Assembly: GCA_947311845.1 (NCBI GenBank)
Contig: CAMZMU010000071.1
Location: forward strand, 19,098,181 to 19,162,180
Length of the DNA: 64,000 nucleotides
Reading direction: 5' to 3'
From: Poa pratensis
Lineage: Eukaryota; Streptophyta; Magnoliopsida; Poales; Poaceae
A program made the translations under genes and the position numbers. Shown here piece after piece: positions 34,491 through 44,309 of the stretch (position 1 is the stretch's first letter; the number at the start of each line of letters is the position of its first letter). The notes under the pieces were generated by a model. The model had not been told where the DNA came from. It did not search any database and was given only the letters and a program-made list of their open reading frames with translations.

Positions 34491-36114
34491 TCACCGGGTA
34501 TCTTCTACTCGGCTCTCCGAGTTCAGCAAAGGTTGCATCGGATCACCCAGTGCATAGCTATCCGCAATCCGGATTGTCTCGGCCAGAGTGGCCGGCATTT
34601 CCCTCTGCAACTTCTGCCAGAGCATGGAGCCATGTCGGCACCCCTGGGCAAACCAAGATATGGCCTGTGCCTCTACAACTCCTTCACAGGAATTGCGAAT
34701 AGTACTCCACCGGGTTAAGTAATCCCGGTCAGTTTCATTATCCCTCTGCTTGCACATCGCAAGCTGTGAGGACGGTTTGGTCTCTTGTATGTGCTGGAGA
34801 AGTTGCTAACAAATGCTTCTTCAAAGTCCAGCCAGCAATCAACACTGCCCTCTCGCAGGTTGTTCAGCCAAATCCGGGCTGGCCCTCCAACATCTGCGGG
34901 ATATACCTCACCGCCCATCTGCGGTTACCTCCCGCAATATGCACAGCCGACACATAATCTGTCAGCCAGTCCTCGGCTTGGTGCTGCCGTCATATGTTTT
35001 TGCACCTCGGTTTAGCTGAAAGTGCCGCACCGGTGGTTCCCTCATGATCCGAGGTCCAAAACATGCCGGACCAGGTGGACCTTGCTCTTCCAGCATCTCG
35101 GACATATAAATCTGTCCAACTTGTAGCGTGCATCATTTGGTGACAACTGGCGAGGTCCCAACCGAGATCCCAGTGCACCTTCATATCTCGGATACCCGGC
35201 TTTCTCCATAGCCGAGTAACCATCATCATAACGGTTAGCCACCTGCTCAACAACTTGCGGCTGCTGGACATGCCCGACATTTTGCTGCTGCTGCTGGGCG
35301 AGATTTTGTGTCGGATACCGAGGTGGATAACCTCGGCCAGCCGAGTTAACTACCCCGGCACCTGGACCGCCCTGACCGGGATTGCTTCTACCCCGGCCGG
35401 CACTACCTCGCCCAACTACTGTTTTCCGGCACACGCCGGGTCATACACCTGCATCTGTTTGCTCTTACCGGAGTTTACACTCCGGTCACGATCTACACCG
35501 ACATGCGGTGAAGAAGCTTGCCCCTTAGATCCACTAGCTCCCCTAGCCGAGTGAACAACATCAGACCCACCTGCAACTGTGTTGGCCTTGCGATAGGCCT
35601 CATTCTGCCGGGTAGCCACAGCTACCAGCTCATTAACTCGGTCTTGCTGCCTGCGGAGAGCTTCTCCGGATAAGCCAGACAACTCGGCTCTTGCTGCCTC
35701 GGCAGCTCTAAGAGTCTTAGCAGGGGAACTATACTTCGGTTTTTCGACCGATAAGGCTAGGAGTTTTGCTGGAGCTAGATCTACCATCTCTAGCCAACTC
35801 GGCATTGAGGTTTTTACCTCTCTTGCGCACATCCTCTACTCGACTAGGGCGAGCAGCTACCGGGGTAAAACCATGTGCTAGGTTATACTCACGGACAGTT
35901 ATCCCAAATCTCTTCTCACCTCGGCCATCTCCAGAGCCTCCTGAAGCAAGCTCTGACGCCGTGCCTCCAACTCTGCCTCTGACTGGGCAGCATCTGTACC
36001 GGCAACTACCGGCACATTTAACTTCTCTATGATCTCCTCGAGGTGAGCTGGCTTAACCGGCACATGGGATGTACCGGCTTGGCCGGGGAGGTTCTCCCTC
36101 CTCTCCAGCGGCAC
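34491..36114 (-). pseudogene. Tat gag, second copy
   Basis: The capsid-like core (ARIWLNNLREGSVDCWLDFE to ALGDPMQPLLN) spans 34491-34918 in two frames. An upstream frame, 35042-35434, is Gln/Gly-rich. 35416-35832 encodes a helical N-terminal part (AARAELSGLSGEALRRQQDR), and 35899-36114 a further helical segment (LEEIIEKLNVPVV). Single-base indels separate the frames. The gene starts about 400 bp inside the 5' LTR; the exact start was not resolved. Confidence 0.75.
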
Positions 36115-36179
36115 TTTCGCCGATCTAACCTTTGGTGCGGGATTACCGGCATCTCTTTGCCGGGGTCTCCTTTACCGGC

Positions 36180-36505
36180 ATCAGCCGCAGTGCCGGTCAT
36201 CATGACCTCTGCGCAGCTCCCGGGGCGAGCGCTACGCCGGCCGCGAGCCGCACAGATAGCAGGAGGATCCTCGCCACAAGCACCTGCTCGGGGTACTTGC
36301 AGACAACCTCGGTGGCGACGTAGGTCACGAAGGTGCCGAAGCTGATGAGGCAGCCGTTCGTCGGGAACGGCCTGCTGCCGAAGCATCCGCGTTGTCGCTG
36401 ATGAAGTTCAGCGCGCCGAGCTTGCAGACGAGCCCGCAAACGACGCGCTCGCCGGAGTCGATGATGGAGCCCGTCCGGAATGTCACACCAGCCAGCGCCG
36501 CTGCT
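36180..36505 (-). other. GC-rich leader between the primer-binding site and gag
   Basis: About 70% G+C with codon-like third-position GC on the minus strand. Short frames read SIIDSGERVVCGLVCKLGAL and FGTFVTYVATEVVCKYPEQV but are not continuous. It may be a packaging leader or a captured host fragment; neither can be shown here. Confidence 0.35.
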
Positions 36506-36523
36506 GCCCCACGGTGGGCGCCA
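36506..36523 (-). promoter_or_regulatory. Primer-binding site of the Tat element
   Basis: On the minus strand TGGCGCCCACCGTGGGGC begins two bases inside the right LTR boundary. TGG is the complement of a tRNA CCA end. I do not name the tRNA because I cannot confirm the match. Confidence 0.8.
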
Positions 36524-36525
36524 AC

Positions 36526-37521
36526 TGTCGTGGTGGTATCACGGCAGATGCCATAGGATGGCTAAAGTGTGGGGCCGATGGACGCTGGTGGAATCCGGGA
36601 GAGGGCTAGCGCGCTAAGAAGCGCACACGAAGAACACCAGCACACCAAGATCTACCCAGGTTCAGGGCCCTCGTGAGGAGGTAAAGCCCCTACTCCTGCC
36701 TGCCTCTCTCTGTATATCTCGGTATCACAAATACAAGCTTGCTCCTTGAGCTGTATCACACAATGGTGAAGCACAAGGAAGGAGATGAAGCTACGGGTGG
36801 AAAGTATCTCAGGGCATCGTCCCTCACGCAGGAGGGGGTGAGGGCATATATAGGCTAAACCGGGTTACCGGAATACCCCCCACTTGCAACGGTCATCTCC
36901 GTACCGGCACTGCAGACACGCACGCCTGCACGTCATGATTGTCTCTGCATAGTGGACAGGACGTGGCTTGCCCATGTCCTGTCCCATGTCTCTGCTCCAA
37001 AGTACGCCCGAGGTCAGCGACAAGACAGGGCCTGCCCATGCCTCTGCCTCGCAGTCTGTCCCCGGATAACCGGAGTCAGCGGTGGAATGATGGCCTGCCA
37101 TCTCGGTCTCCTGCACGCCCCCGTGTCAGGCGCTTCCGTGTCAGGTGCTCCCGTGCCAGACGGGATATGACAGGAGCATTGACCTCTGTCCGACACAAGG
37201 ATAGCCCGGCATGGATATGCCGGATCCACCTTCCTCAAATATCCTTCCCTGCACATAAGAAAACACACAAGTTACCGACATACATATGTCGGCTATGTTA
37301 TCTCGGATCTTTATCTCGGATCCCTTGTCTCGGTCGACCAATGCTGGCTGGCACCTGCGTGGTACCCCGGTCCCTTCTGGCCCAGGTTACTCGGTAAGCC
37401 TATCTCGGTTTGCACCTGTACCACACTCTGAAGCCCGGTTATGCCGGTTTTACTGTAACTTGGCCACACCTGGGCATTGCTTTTACCTCATCATGACCCT
37501 ACCCGGGGGTAGCCCCCGACA
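36526..37521 (-). repeat. 5' LTR of the complete Tat element (right side), 996 bp
   Basis: Nearly identical to the left LTR, differing by scattered small indels and a short insertion TCTTTATCTCGGA near 37,308. The close match suggests a recent insertion; the identity was not calculated. Confidence 0.92.
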
Positions 37522-37902
37522 GTTGGTTTGGGAAACATCGAAAATGTTTAGGTACATGATAAAAATTATATGAAAGTTAGTGGTTCAATTTTAAGTGAAA
37601 TAGCTAAATTGTGAAGGAATAAGTCTTAAGTGAAATAATTTGAAGTTTATTTAATGGATAACAAAAAAATACCATGAAATTTGTGTTCTTATTTCTCTAC
37701 CATGATATGATCCTCATTCGTGAATCTTTATGTTTGAAACATGTGCGATGTTATTTCCCAAAACTAATGATAGGTAGCATGTCACATAGCACATGCAATG
37801 CACTTCAAAACTAATATTAGGTAGTTACAAATATAGGGCTTGCGTTGTAGCGCCAGTATTAGCCAATAACATATATAGGGTCAAGATCTTTTTGTTGTGC
37901 CC

Positions 37903-37949
37903 CACGTGGCGCTTGTTCCTTGAATGTCGTTTAGTCCATGTGTATATAA
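37903..37949 (+). promoter_or_regulatory. Promoter elements of defensin copy 2 (G-box and TATA box)
   Basis: CACGTG at 37903-37908 and TATATAA at 37943-37949, 70 bp before the ATG. GCCAATAAC lies near 37,861. The nearest Tat LTR ends 421 bp upstream of the TATA box. Confidence 0.62.
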
Positions 37950-38018
37950 GAGTTAGGTGTCCTCATTCTCCCAACAAAATAAGTTGGAAAGGGCTCATAA
38001 AATACATCTATTGTGAGA

Positions 38019-38411
38019 ATGAAGTCGCTACGAAATATGCGCCCTCTCATGACCATGGGGCTCTTGTTGTTGCTTGTGGTGGCTACGGGTAACTGAAATA
38101 TCAATGAATTTGTTCTACCTACAATTGCTTTTATCAAAAGAATTATAATTGTTGCAGTTTGGTTTTTTCTTTTTTTCTCATATGCATTATTTTTATGTTT
38201 CTATGTTGATGTATCATTTTCAAATTTAGGTGGGACTGGCCATGAACAGTGTCCAGAAGGCTTGTGTAAAGGACCAAGTGGAAAGTTCAAGGGTCCATGT
38301 GCTAGCGATGGGCCTTGTAGCGAAACTTGTCAGAAAGAGGGTTTTGAAAGTGGCATTTGCCCAACCGGAGGGTTTTTATTTAGGCAATGCAAATGTTGCA
38401 AACCATGTTAG
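38019..38411 (+). CDS. Defensin-like secreted cysteine-rich peptide, copy 2 (two exons, intact)
   Basis: Exon 1 is 38019-38088 and exon 2 is 38230-38411, with a 141-bp GT-AG phase-1 intron placed, as in plant defensin genes, at the end of the signal peptide. The product has 83 residues. A signal of about 24 residues (MKSLRNMRPL then MTMGLLLLLVVAT) is followed by a roughly 59-residue mature domain with the C-x10-C-x5-C-x3-C-x9-C-x9-C-x-C-x3-C defensin scaffold, including FKGPC and KEGFESGIC. Cysteines five residues before the first scaffold cysteine and within CKCC could form a fifth disulfide, as in petunia-type 10-Cys defensins. Plant defensins act outside the cell against fungi or in signalling; the role here is inferred from family. 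Promoter, start, splice sites and stop are all intact. Confidence 0.82.
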
Positions 38412-38804
38412 AATTCCACAGATATCAAGGAGATATTACGTGGTGGAGCATGCATGGTTTTTTACTTAACAATGGATTTTTAAATGATTATTTGTGCGCT
38501 TGTTGTAATATTTTTTTATCTTGAAATTATGTAATTGGAGCCTTGTTTTTCTCATATTGTGGATACATGTAATTCCAACCGTTATCTTATATCCATATAT
38601 ATTATAAGAATACGTGTGTGTTTCTACGGAACAACGATATGATACACAGATATAGATTGAAATGGGTGCAACAAAAGAAGGTAGTTGTGAAGGTTTTCTC
38701 CCGGTTTTCCTTAATTGGCCATAACTTTCTCTTCTTCTTCATTAATTAGATGAGGCGAAGTTTTTTCCTTTTCCAGAATGCAATTTTACATTTGATGGCA
38801 CGGA

Positions 38805-39048
38805 AACTTTCTTTTAAAAACAACTTTTTACAGTGGCAATTGTTTAGGAATGTTGTGCTTACTCTCGTGACATTTCGCAAATTCACAAATGGCGTGGTTC
38901 TCCTATCTTTTCATTTTTAAGCAAGTTGAGACAACTGAGCACCTTTTCTCTTGAGCACATGTTCTTCTGTTACCCTGTTGCTATATGGGGAGGGATTGGT
39001 TCTATTTGGGTACATCGCTGGTCCCTAACTCTCTGTGGTAGGCCTTTG
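38805..39048 (+). pseudogene. LINE ORF2 C-terminal relic, left part
   Basis: Translates in shifting frames to a reverse-transcriptase-associated zinc-binding region: VETTEHLF followed by FFCYPVAIWGG, matching the usual ETxxHLFxxC...W pattern. It starts where the defensin block similarity stops and is interrupted by CACTA element 2. Confidence 0.55.
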
Positions 39049-42000
39049 CACTAGTAGAAACATGCTCATCAGTCCTGGGTCGTAAGGCTCATCAGTCCCG
39101 GCTGTCAAACCGGGACTGAGCAACCGGGACTGATGAGCCCCCCCCTTTAGTCCGGTCGGTTACGACCCGGGACTAATGACCCCCCACGTGGCCGCGGCGT
39201 AGTGCGCGTTGCCGGAGATCTTTAGTCCCGGGTCGTAACACGACCCGGGACTAACTTTTTGTTTTTTTCTTTTCTTTTATTATTCAGGTTTTAGGGTTTA
39301 GGAGGGAGGGGGTTAGGGTTTCGAATCTTTTCATCGTCCGAGGATCACGTCGATATAACACATATAAGATACCACATTGAAGATCATATTAATGCATATG
39401 TATGTGTATACATATAACACATATAGTATATGATAATCACGTTTTTCGTTTCAAAGTACTTAATTACATGGAGATCACTAGCTAGTACATATGGAGGCCT
39501 ATTTATGTTTCAAGATAGTAGAACTCTCCGGTTTCAGGTACGACCTCCTTCAGGAGAAATCCCACCAATTCCTCCGCAATTCCTAGTAGGCGATCCCTTG
39601 GTAGGAGCGTGTTCCGCTTTCTCCGCAACTATAAAAGAACGAGATCAAAACAATTACGAATAAAACTCAACACAATTGATAGTAACAAAATAAAATTGCG
39701 AATAATTTTTACGTACCTCTTTATTTTTTTTCATTGTTGACTCCCTCATTGATCCTCATGCGAATGTACTCGCAAACGTGGTATGCACATGTATTAGTCC
39801 CGGGTGGTTGTTTGAGGCACCACTATACAAGAATAAAATTAATCAAATAATAATCAAGCATTATAATGGTATTGAAACTAGAATTAATGAGATGCGTGGA
39901 CCTAGAGAGTACTACTTACCTAGTTCAACTCAAAATTCAGGTCCTCTTTCACACCTTGTTGTTCCTTCCTGAACCGTTTCCAAACCCTGCCGGCAAAGAA
40001 AATAAATAGAGAGATTATTAAATACTTGATATCAAGAAATGAACGAAAGTGGCTGATGTAGAGAGATTGAAATTACCTCTTTAGCATATAATACAAGGAG
40101 GTGAATTCTTTAACATCTTTCCTTAATGAGTCCATGACGTGAACAATTCCATCTACAATTTTAATGACTAGCAGAATAAAGTGGCCACTGCGCAAGAAAA
40201 GCATACGCAATCATGCATAACTCATCAATCACACTTACATCAGGTAAACAAAATAGATTGTGTACAAAGACGGTAACACTCACCCGAAGTTGTAAGGAAA
40301 AAGTATTTCTCTTCTAGTATGTTGTTGCAGTAAACATGTTAGCAAAAGTGCCTCCATGTCCTTGGGGTGGTCTCGTACGGTGACTTCATGAACTTTATCC
40401 GGGTCAGCGAACCCAAAATCCCAGATTCCTTCCTTCCTGCATTCTTGAATCTTCATTCTTCATAATAGCGTACAAAAGAATATCGTGACGATAATTACAA
40501 GGCAATGACCGAGCTGAGCTAAAGACTTAAATTATAGAAATAAATCACTTACAGGTTCACTTTGAAGGGCGGAATTTCATGAAACTTATCGTAATCTTCT
40601 GACATGTCTGTCTTGTCCTCCACTCCCACGATGATTCTTTTCCCTGAAAGAATTATGTGGCGCTTTGGCTAACCGTATGATGTATTCGCTTCGGTATCTT
40701 TTCTTTTTTTGATTTTGTAGACATGTCCTTCACATAGAAAACCTAGCCACATCATTGGCTAGGACAAATGGTTCGGTGTCATATCCAAGATTGTTGAGAT
40801 CCACTATCGTCATTCCATACTGTGGGTCTACCTTAACCCCGCCTTTCAGGTTGACCCATTTGCACTGAAACAAAGGTACCTTAAAAGAAGGCCCGTAGTC
40901 AAGTTCCCATATCTCCTCTATTAAACCATAATATATGTCCATTTTTCCAGTGTCATCAAAGCGGACACCACTGTTCTGGTTTGTGCTCTTCATATCTTGG
41001 GTGGTCGTGTAAAATGTATTTCCATTTATCTCGTACCCTTGGCAAGTCGATATAGTCGAAGATGGTGACCTGGACAACAAGAAGAGCTGCTCTTCAATAG
41101 TGGAGTTGTTCATGAGATGTGTTTGCAACCAACCGTCGAAAGTCTCCATGTGTTTTTTATTAATCCAGGAGTCATTCTGCTCTGGGTTGTTGAAGCGGAC
41201 AAAATCCATGTGTTCCCGAAGATACGGAGCCACCAAGCTGGAATTTTGTAGAACGGTGTAGTGTGCTCGAGTGTAAGAATGCCCGTCCCTACATATTATT
41301 GCTTTCTTTCCTAGCGTGCCTTTTCCATGCAGTCTCCCCTCATGGCGCGATTGAGGAACACCGATCGGGTTAAGGTCAGGAATAAAATCAACACAAAACT
41401 CAATGACCTCATCTGTTCCATAGCCCTTCACAATGCTTCCTTCTGGCCTAGCACGGTTATGAACATATTTCTTTAAGACTCCCATGAACCTCTCAAAGGG
41501 GAACATATTTTGTAGAAATACAGGACCGAGAATCCTAATCTCTTCGACTAGGTGAACTATGAGGTGCGTCATAATATTGAAGAAGGTTGGTGGGAACACC
41601 AACTCGAAGCTGACAAGACATTGGACCACATCCTTCTGTAAACTTGGTAGAGTTTCTGGATTGATTATCTTCTGAGAAATTGCATAGAGTCACAGGCCAG
41701 GTGCTATGACTGGAGCTCTGCTCCCCAAAAGGATTAAAGCCATCCGTACTTAGACCAAACCTTAAGTTTCTTGCGTCACGTGCAAAATCCTTGTGTTTCT
41801 CTGTCAATTTTTCTCCACTGCGACCCATCAGCGGGGTGTCTCGACATCTCGTCATTCTTACGGTCTTCTTTGTGCCATCGCAACAACTTGGCATGCTCTT
41901 TGTTTTGAAACAAACGTTTCAACCGTGGTATTATAGGAGCATACCACATCACCTTGGCAGGAACCCTCTTCCTGGGGTGCAGCTCGCCCTCAACATCACT

Positions 42001-43407
42001 AGGGTCATCTCGCCTGATCTTATACCGCAATGCACCGCATACCGGGCATTCATTCAAATTCTCGTACTTCTCACCGCGGTAGAGTATGCAGTCATTGATG
42101 CATGCATGTATCTTCTGCACCTCTAATTCAAGAGGGCAGACAATCTTCTTTGCTTCGTACGTACTGTGGGGCAATACGTTATCCCTTGGAAGCATCTTCT
42201 TCATTATGCCCACCAACCCTTCAAATCCCTTGTCAGATAAACCATTTTCTGCCTTCCATTGCAGCAATTCCAGTGTGGTACCCAGTTTTTTCTGGCCATC
42301 TTCGCAATTTGGGTACAACATTTTTTTGTGATCCTCTAACATGTGCTCCAACTTCAACCTCTCGTTTTCACTTTCACAGTTTATCTATGCATCAAGAATG
42401 GCCCGACCAAGATCATCATCGGGCTCATCAACAAAGGTCTCTTCTTCAGCTTCGTCTTCCCCCATTGAAGTACCACCGTGTTCGGGGAACATAGGATAGG
42501 TGTCATCATCCTCTTCTTCTTCATTGTCTTCCATTATAACCCCTTTTTCTCCGTGCTTGGTCCAACAATTATAGCAGGGCATGAAACCGTACTGCAACAG
42601 GTGGGAGTGCAGTCGATCTGAGCAAGAGTAATTTTTTGAATTCTTACAGAGACTGCATGGACAACAAATAAAACCATCCCGCTTGTTTGCCTCAGCCACA
42701 TCGAGAAAAATATGCAGACCAATAATGAACTCGGAACTACGTCGGTCACCGTACATCCATTGTCGGCTCATCTGCATTATATAAATATATCACATTAAAA
42801 ACCACGCCGGTCACCGTACATCCAACGTCGGTCAAAAACCAATAATACTTTAATTTTAGCTCAAATTGCATATAAAACAAATGAACTACCTAACTTAGAC
42901 ATTTCATCAAACACCTAGCTAGCACTACAAAAATGAAATAAGCTAAGCTAGTATGGAAATGAACAAAAATGAGCAATGCCGGATGAAAGGATCAAGTTGC
43001 TAACCCTTGGATAGATGGGTGCCGTTAGTCTTGACAAATCGTGGAGAAAAATGGGATGAACTCGACCTCGGGAGAGAGGAAACAATGGAGAAAATGGAGA
43101 TGAACCCGAGCTGAAAAATGGAGGGCAGCTCTCGGGAGTGGAAGATGATATAGTGAGAACATTAGTCCCGGGCCCGGGACTAAAGATCCTCGCGTGGGCC
43201 CCACCTCTGCGGATGCCTGCCGCGGCCTGCCGTGGGATCTTTAGTCCCGGGTCATATTACGACCCGGGACTAATGCTCCCGTTCGACGCGGGACTAGGTG
43301 CGCTCCGCGGTGCCTCCGACGGACCCGGGACTAATGCCCACACTAGTCCCGGGTCGATTTTTGCTGGGGACTAATGATAGGGATAAAAGACCCTGTTTCT
43401 ACTAGTG
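39049..43407 (-). mobile_element. CACTA (En/Spm) element 2, 4.4 kb, with a deleted transposase
   Basis: Ends CACTAGTAGAAACATG and TGTTTCTACTAGTG, flanked by the target duplication TTG (39046-39048 and 43408-43410). The subterminal arrays (39,070-39,260 and 43,155-43,380) repeat AGTCCCGGG, CGGGACTAA and GGGTCGTA in both orientations. Transposase remnants lie on the minus strand. It inserted into a LINE relic. Confidence 0.9.
40730..42777 (-). pseudogene. CACTA TnpD-like transposase, internally deleted
   Basis: Three blocks in order on the minus strand. 42385-42777 is a transposase-associated domain (PF13963-like: SRQWMYGDRRSSEFIIGLHI) ending in an acidic stretch. 41776-42357 is the N-terminal part of Transposase_21 (PF02992-like), with LNECPVCGALRY and PRDNVLPHSTYEAKK; it reaches the first catalytic Asp in LRFGLSTDGFNPFG in a neighbouring frame (41535-41894). 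40730-41629 is a DUF4218-like block (FNIMTHLIVHLVEEIRILGP, FERFMGVLKKYV) followed by a DUF4216-like block (LFQCKWVNLKGGVK). The remainder of the catalytic domain between WPVTLCNF and the DUF4218 block is missing, with frameshifts at the seam (about 41,650). A full-length TnpD would be roughly twice as long. The element cannot move itself. Confidence 0.83.
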
Positions 43408-43410
43408 TTG

Positions 43411-44070
43411 TTTGTTTCTATTCTTTCTTACGTGGGGAGCGGTGTGAATATGTATATGATTGGTATCACCGTGATTTATTGGGGGCTTTTTAGGACACGA
43501 ATTACGTAACTTTTCAAGAGCACAGGATGCGTCCACCCTGTGAAATCCTTATATTTTTTGGTTTCTCTTTTGTTGTACTGGGCAGGTTTGCAGAAGGATT
43601 CGGACAAAGAGGTGCGGACGATGAACGCGACGAAACTGGTGCAACGACGGCGACAATCTTTGCCACTTTGAATGCTGGTCCGAGTAGCATACCACCAAGG
43701 TCTACCCTGATGATTAGTTGATCACTTGATCTTGCGGTCAAGAAGTTACAGCGTGTGGTTTGAAGATGTTGCCTCATGGTTGTGCTATGTAGTATTCGTG
43801 AAAAAAGCTGGCTGTGTTGCCTGGAACTTATTCTCCTCCGTTCTTTTTTGTTGCTTCCTTTTGTTGCTTGAGATTTGCTGATTGTTAGTGGCATCAGGTT
43901 ATCGTCTCATAGTGGGTGTTTCGATGTTGAAACGTCGCACATAGGGTTTCCTAATGCTGCTCCAACTCGTTTATGTTTCCCCTCTCTCCCTTTTTTTACT
44001 ACTTGTATAAAACTTGTTATGTCCGTTTTGATTAATGGAAAGGGGCGTAAACCCGGTTGAAAGAAAAGTT
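43411..44070 (+). pseudogene. LINE ORF2 C-terminus and 3' end, right part
   Basis: After CACTA element 2 the LINE resumes. LLYWAGLQKDSDKE near 43,575 matches the usual C-terminal YWAGL motif of grass LINE ORF2. The 3' untranslated region ends near GATTAATGGAAAGGGGCG with an A-rich tail. No target duplication was resolved. Confidence 0.5.
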
Positions 44071-44176
44071 TGTGTCCAACATTTTGCCTGCATTGATCGT
44101 CCCAACTTTTTGGGAACAATAGGGATGCAAATAATTCCACATAGAAACTAAAATTTGAAGATAGTCCTATTTAGTA

Positions 44177-44304
44177 CTCCCTCCGTATCAAAATATAAGC
44201 CTTTCTAGCTAGTTTCTACATGCATGCATCTAGACATGTTTTTATGTCTAGATGCATGCATGTAGAAACTAGCTAGAAAGGCTTATATTTTGATACGGAG
44301 GGAA
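44177..44304. mobile_element. Stowaway MITE, near-perfect 128-bp palindrome
   Basis: CTCCCTCCGTATCAAAATAT at the left is mirrored at the right, and the two arms of about 61 bp pair almost without mismatch around a loop of about six bases (GTTTTT). TA target duplications at 44175-44176 and 44305-44306. The arms contain TTTCTAGCTAGTTTCTACAT and repeated GCATGC motifs. Confidence 0.9.
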
Positions 44305-44309
44305 TACTA

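Larger units (their letters stand above)
22919..37521 (-). mobile_element. Complete Tat-lineage Ty3/Gypsy retrotransposon, 14.6 kb
   Basis: LTRs of about 1 kb with TG...CA ends, a 5-bp target duplication GTTGG (22914-22918 and 37522-37526) and a primer-binding site next to the right LTR define the element and its minus-strand orientation. The order on the minus strand is gag, protease, RT, RNase H, second RNase H, integrase, then an antisense multi-exon gene and the 3' LTR. The second RNase H, the antisense extra ORF and the size place it in the Tat lineage, as in RIRE2, Grande, Retand and Ogre-type elements. The family name within Triticeae was not assigned. Confidence 0.92.
37522..38802 (+). 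repeat. Segmental duplication, copy 2 (defensin block)
   Basis: Matches 8,216-9,501 in the same orientation. Its left part (22,840-22,918) was cut off by the Tat insertion. Similarity ends at about 38,802, where a LINE fragment begins. Confidence 0.85.
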
